In this document: positions 6,086-7,820 of the stretch, piece after piece | How the letters are laid out: each line of letters starts with the position of its first letter | Position numbering within the stretch: position 1 is the first letter of the stretch | DNA from: Rhizobiaceae bacterium | GTDB taxonomy: Bacteria > Pseudomonadota > Alphaproteobacteria > Rhizobiales > Rhizobiaceae | DNA length: 7,820 nt | Reading direction: 5' to 3' | Assembly: GCA_028865845.1 (NCBI GenBank) | Contig: JAGWJK010000167.1 | Coordinates: forward strand, 1-7,820 | Program-made: the position numbers and the translations under genes | The notes under the pieces: generated by a model | Databases searched by the model: none | Told to the model about the DNA's origin: nothing | Seen by the model: only the letters and a program-made list of their open reading frames with translations

Positions 6086-7453
6086 TCATTCAAATGACGG
6101 CCGCCTGTAGGCGCCAAGCACAGCTTCGACGCCGTGCGCGATTTGCAGCAGCTTGCCGTCGGCGCCGAGTGCTGCCGTCAGTTGCAGCCCGAGCGGCAGC
6201 CGCCCGTCCATGCCGCAGGGCAGGCTGATCGAAGGCTGGCCGGTCATGTTGGCAAAGCCGCTCGACAGCATCTCGCCTTCCTCTCCGTCCTCAGTGAATT
6301 CGGGATCCTCGACCGGCGCGGGGAAGGGGACACTGGGGCTCAAGAGAACATCGACATCCGCGAAGCTCGCTTCCACCGCCTGGCGCAGTCGCAGGCGGAA
6401 ATCTTGGGCCGCGAGATGGTCGACGGCGCTCACCGTAAAACCGCCTTCGATCTGCGACCGCGTTCGCGGCGCGTATCCAGCAGGATTTTCCGCATGAAGC
6501 TCCCTGTGGATCAGCGATGCCTCGGGCCTGATGATCTTGCGTAACTCGGAGTTGGCCGAGGCCAACATCGGGATGTCGATGCTCTCGACGATCGCGCCGC
6601 TTGCTTTGAGTGCAGCGATGGTCTGAGCAAGATTTTCCGCAACCGCCGCCGTCAATTCGCGGCTGTCAGCGTGGTAGGAAAGCACACCGATCCTGACGCC
6701 TTCCAGCGATTGTGGCGAAAGAGGAAATGGCTTTCCCGAAAGATATTCCAGAAGGATCGCAGTATCGGCGACATTGCGGGCGAGGGGTCCGGCGTGGTCG
6801 AGCGTCTGCGACAGGGGAAAGACGCCGTCGACCGATACGAGGCCGAAACTTGGCTTCAGGCCGACAATGCCGCAATAGGATGCGGGAATGCGGATCGAGC
6901 CGCCAGTATCCGTTCCGACGGCCAATGGCACGATGCCGGCGGCGACGACCGCAGCCGAACCGCCGCTTGAGCCGCCAGACGTGCGGCCCGTGTCGTGCGG
7001 ATTGTTGGTCTGGCCGATGTCCGGATGCGCGATGCCATAGGCATATTCCAGAAGGTTGGTCTTGCACAGAATGATCGCGCCAGCCTCGCGCAGCCGCCGG
7101 ACGAGCTCGGCGTCCTCCGATGCGATCGCCGGCGGTCGCACGCGGCTGCCGAAACCGGTGGGGCTGCCGCGTACCTCGATCAGATCCTTGATCGCAACGG
7201 GAATGCCGTGGAGCGGGCCGAGATCGCGATTCGACCGCAGCTCGGCGGCGCAGCGTTCCGCCTGGCCCATGACATCCGGTATGGTATGGACAACGGCGTT
7301 GAGGCTCGGCTCCAATGCCTCGATCCGCTCCAAGGCCTGCGCCAGCACATCGACCGGCGAGAGCTCGCCGCTGCGGTAGCGTGCCCCGAGTTCGGAGACG
7401 CTCAGAAATGCGGTATCATTCTCCGTCTCGCGAAAATCCGGCGATGCGATCAC
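6086..7453 (-). CDS. Amidase, amidase-signature (GatA-like) family
   Basis: A 455-residue hydrolase of the amidase-signature family, which splits carboxylic amides into acid and ammonia or amine. The Ser-cisSer-Lys catalytic triad is visible: K89 in IPVAIKD, S163 in the GGSSGGS loop (160-166) and the nucleophile S186 in [11 protein letters not shown] (180-190). The following [12 protein letters not shown] (193-204) is also typical. The protein has no signal peptide, so it is presumably cytosolic. Length fits stand-alone amidases of this family. GatA, the tRNA-dependent amidotransferase subunit, is a relative, but no gatB or gatC is present, so a catabolic amidase is more likely. Translation begins at a GTG (7451-7453) with GAAAGGA 7 bases upstream. 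The gene lies between an arylformamidase-like hydrolase and a periplasmic binding protein on the same strand, suggesting it processes an imported amide. The exact substrate cannot be inferred. Confidence 0.93.
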   Translation of the reverse strand: MIASPDFRETENDTAFLSVSELGARYRSGELSPVDVLAQALERIEALEPSLNAVVHTIPDVMGQAERCAAELRSNRDLGPLHGIPVAIKDLIEVRGSPTGFGSRVRPPAIASEDAELVRRLREAGAIILCKTNLLEYAYGIAHPDIGQTNNPHDTGRTSGGSSGGSAAVVAAGIVPLAVGTDTGGSIRIPASYCGIVGLKPSFGLVSVDGVFPLSQTLDHAGPLARNVADTAILLEYLSGKPFPLSPQSLEGVRIGVLSYHADSRELTAAVAENLAQTIAALKASGAIVESIDIPMLASANSELRKIIRPEASLIHRELHAENPAGYAPRTRSQIEGGFTVSAVDHLAAQDFRLRLRQAVEASFADVDVLLSPSVPFPAPVEDPEFTEDGEEGEMLSSGFANMTGQPSISLPCGMDGRLPLGLQLTAALGADGKLLQIAHGVEAVLGAYRRPSFE

Positions 7454-7460
7454 GGGTCGT

Positions 7461-7467
7461 TCCTTTC
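7461..7467 (-). promoter_or_regulatory. Ribosome binding site of the amidase gene (GTG start)
   Basis: GAAAGGA on the minus strand, 7 bases before the GTG at 7451-7453. No in-frame ATG is better placed: the ATG overlapping this site is in another frame. It therefore supports the GTG start. Confidence 0.7.
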
Positions 7468-7593
7468 ATTTGATTCTGACGTTCCGCCGAGCGGTGGCTT
7501 CAGCGCGACGCAAGCCGGATATACCGCCAGGACGAATCCTGTGCGTCAAGCTCGCAAATTCCCGTCGTTTCGCCAAGACGGCGGCGGCATCAC

Positions 7594-7820
7594 TTATTCG
7601 GAAACCAGCGCTCGCGTCAGCGGATGCCCGGGATCGATAAGACCATCCAGGACCGTGAAATGATTGCTGTCCGGCTCGACGACGACTGTCGTCGCTGCGC
7701 CAAGCCCGGTCCAGATGTTGGCGAGAAGCGCATTCTGGCGGACGAATTCGGATCGCTCCGCGCCCCCGACCCAGCAGGTCAGACGGACGTTTTCAGCAGG
7801 TTCCAGCAGCGCCGGGCTTT
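7594..7820 (-). CDS. Alpha/beta hydrolase, arylformamidase-like (partial, C-terminal 74 residues)
   Basis: Only the last 74 residues and the TAA stop (7594-7596) are in the window; the start lies beyond the right edge. The fragment carries WVGGAERSEFVRQNALLANI and, near the end, NHFTVLDGLIDPGHPLTRAL. These match the C-terminal blocks of arylformamidase/kynurenine-formamidase-like alpha/beta hydrolases: the acid residue of the triad in a GGxExxEF segment (here E21 of the fragment, where the animal enzyme has Asp) and the catalytic His before FTVLDGL (H53). The nucleophilic serine motif is outside. Related enzymes hydrolyse N-formyl amides or esters. It precedes the amidase by 140 bases on the same strand, a gap with no convincing gene or strong hairpin, so one transcript is plausible. 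The superfamily is fairly sure; formamidase activity is a guess, because esterases share these motifs. Confidence 0.78.
   Translation of the reverse strand, partial: SPALLEPAENVRLTCWVGGAERSEFVRQNALLANIWTGLGAATTVVVEPDSNHFTVLDGLIDPGHPLTRALVSE

Noticed and set aside
7554..7585. Weak stem CCGTC/GACGG after the hydrolase stop as a terminator
   Set aside because: Only 5 base pairs, no T-run, and GC-rich sequence gives many such pairs by chance.
6995..7663. Plus-strand open frame (222 codons) spanning the amidase start and the hydrolase end
   Set aside because: It crosses two supported minus-strand genes and their gap, without motifs or a ribosome site.

Overview
The window is high-GC DNA with the gene density, gene families and start/RBS style (AAGGA or GGAGG sites, one GTG start) typical of Alphaproteobacteria, most likely Rhizobiales/Rhizobiaceae (Rhizobium, Agrobacterium or Sinorhizobium type). 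That placement rests on protein style and gene content; no marker gene fixes the genus. There is no RNA gene, insertion sequence, CRISPR array or phage gene.

Layout. Positions 1-1676 hold two aldo/keto reductase genes on the minus strand, 26 bases apart and probably one transcript: a YajO-like enzyme (708-1676) first, then a DkgA/DkgB-like enzyme (1-681) that runs off the left edge. Positions 1677-2130 are a divergent intergenic region. Near the reductase start it has a cluster of short inverted repeats; near the other gene it is AT-rich. Positions 2131-4242 encode, on the plus strand, a soluble PAS-PAS-GGDEF-EAL protein for cyclic di-GMP turnover. Both catalytic domains look intact, but the product-inhibition site of the GGDEF domain lacks its arginine. 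A 9-bp perfect stem at 4245-4277 separates it from the converging gene.

Positions 4296-7820 carry a minus-strand series: the C-terminal end of an arylformamidase-like alpha/beta hydrolase (7594-7820, cut by the right edge), an amidase-signature amidase (6086-7453), and a family-5 (oligopeptide/dipeptide/nickel type) periplasmic binding protein (4296-5828). Together they suggest uptake and hydrolysis of an amide- or formamide-containing compound. The substrate is unknown and no permease or ATPase gene lies in the window. The 257-base gap between amidase and binding protein contains a palindrome and a 9-bp stem, which may set different expression levels for the two.

Overall this reads as an ordinary accessory or metabolic region of a soil or plant-associated bacterium. 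I found no clear sign of a previously undescribed system. The points most worth a second look are the inverted-repeat cluster upstream of the reductases, the hydrolase-amidase-binding protein grouping, and the altered inhibition site of the GGDEF domain.
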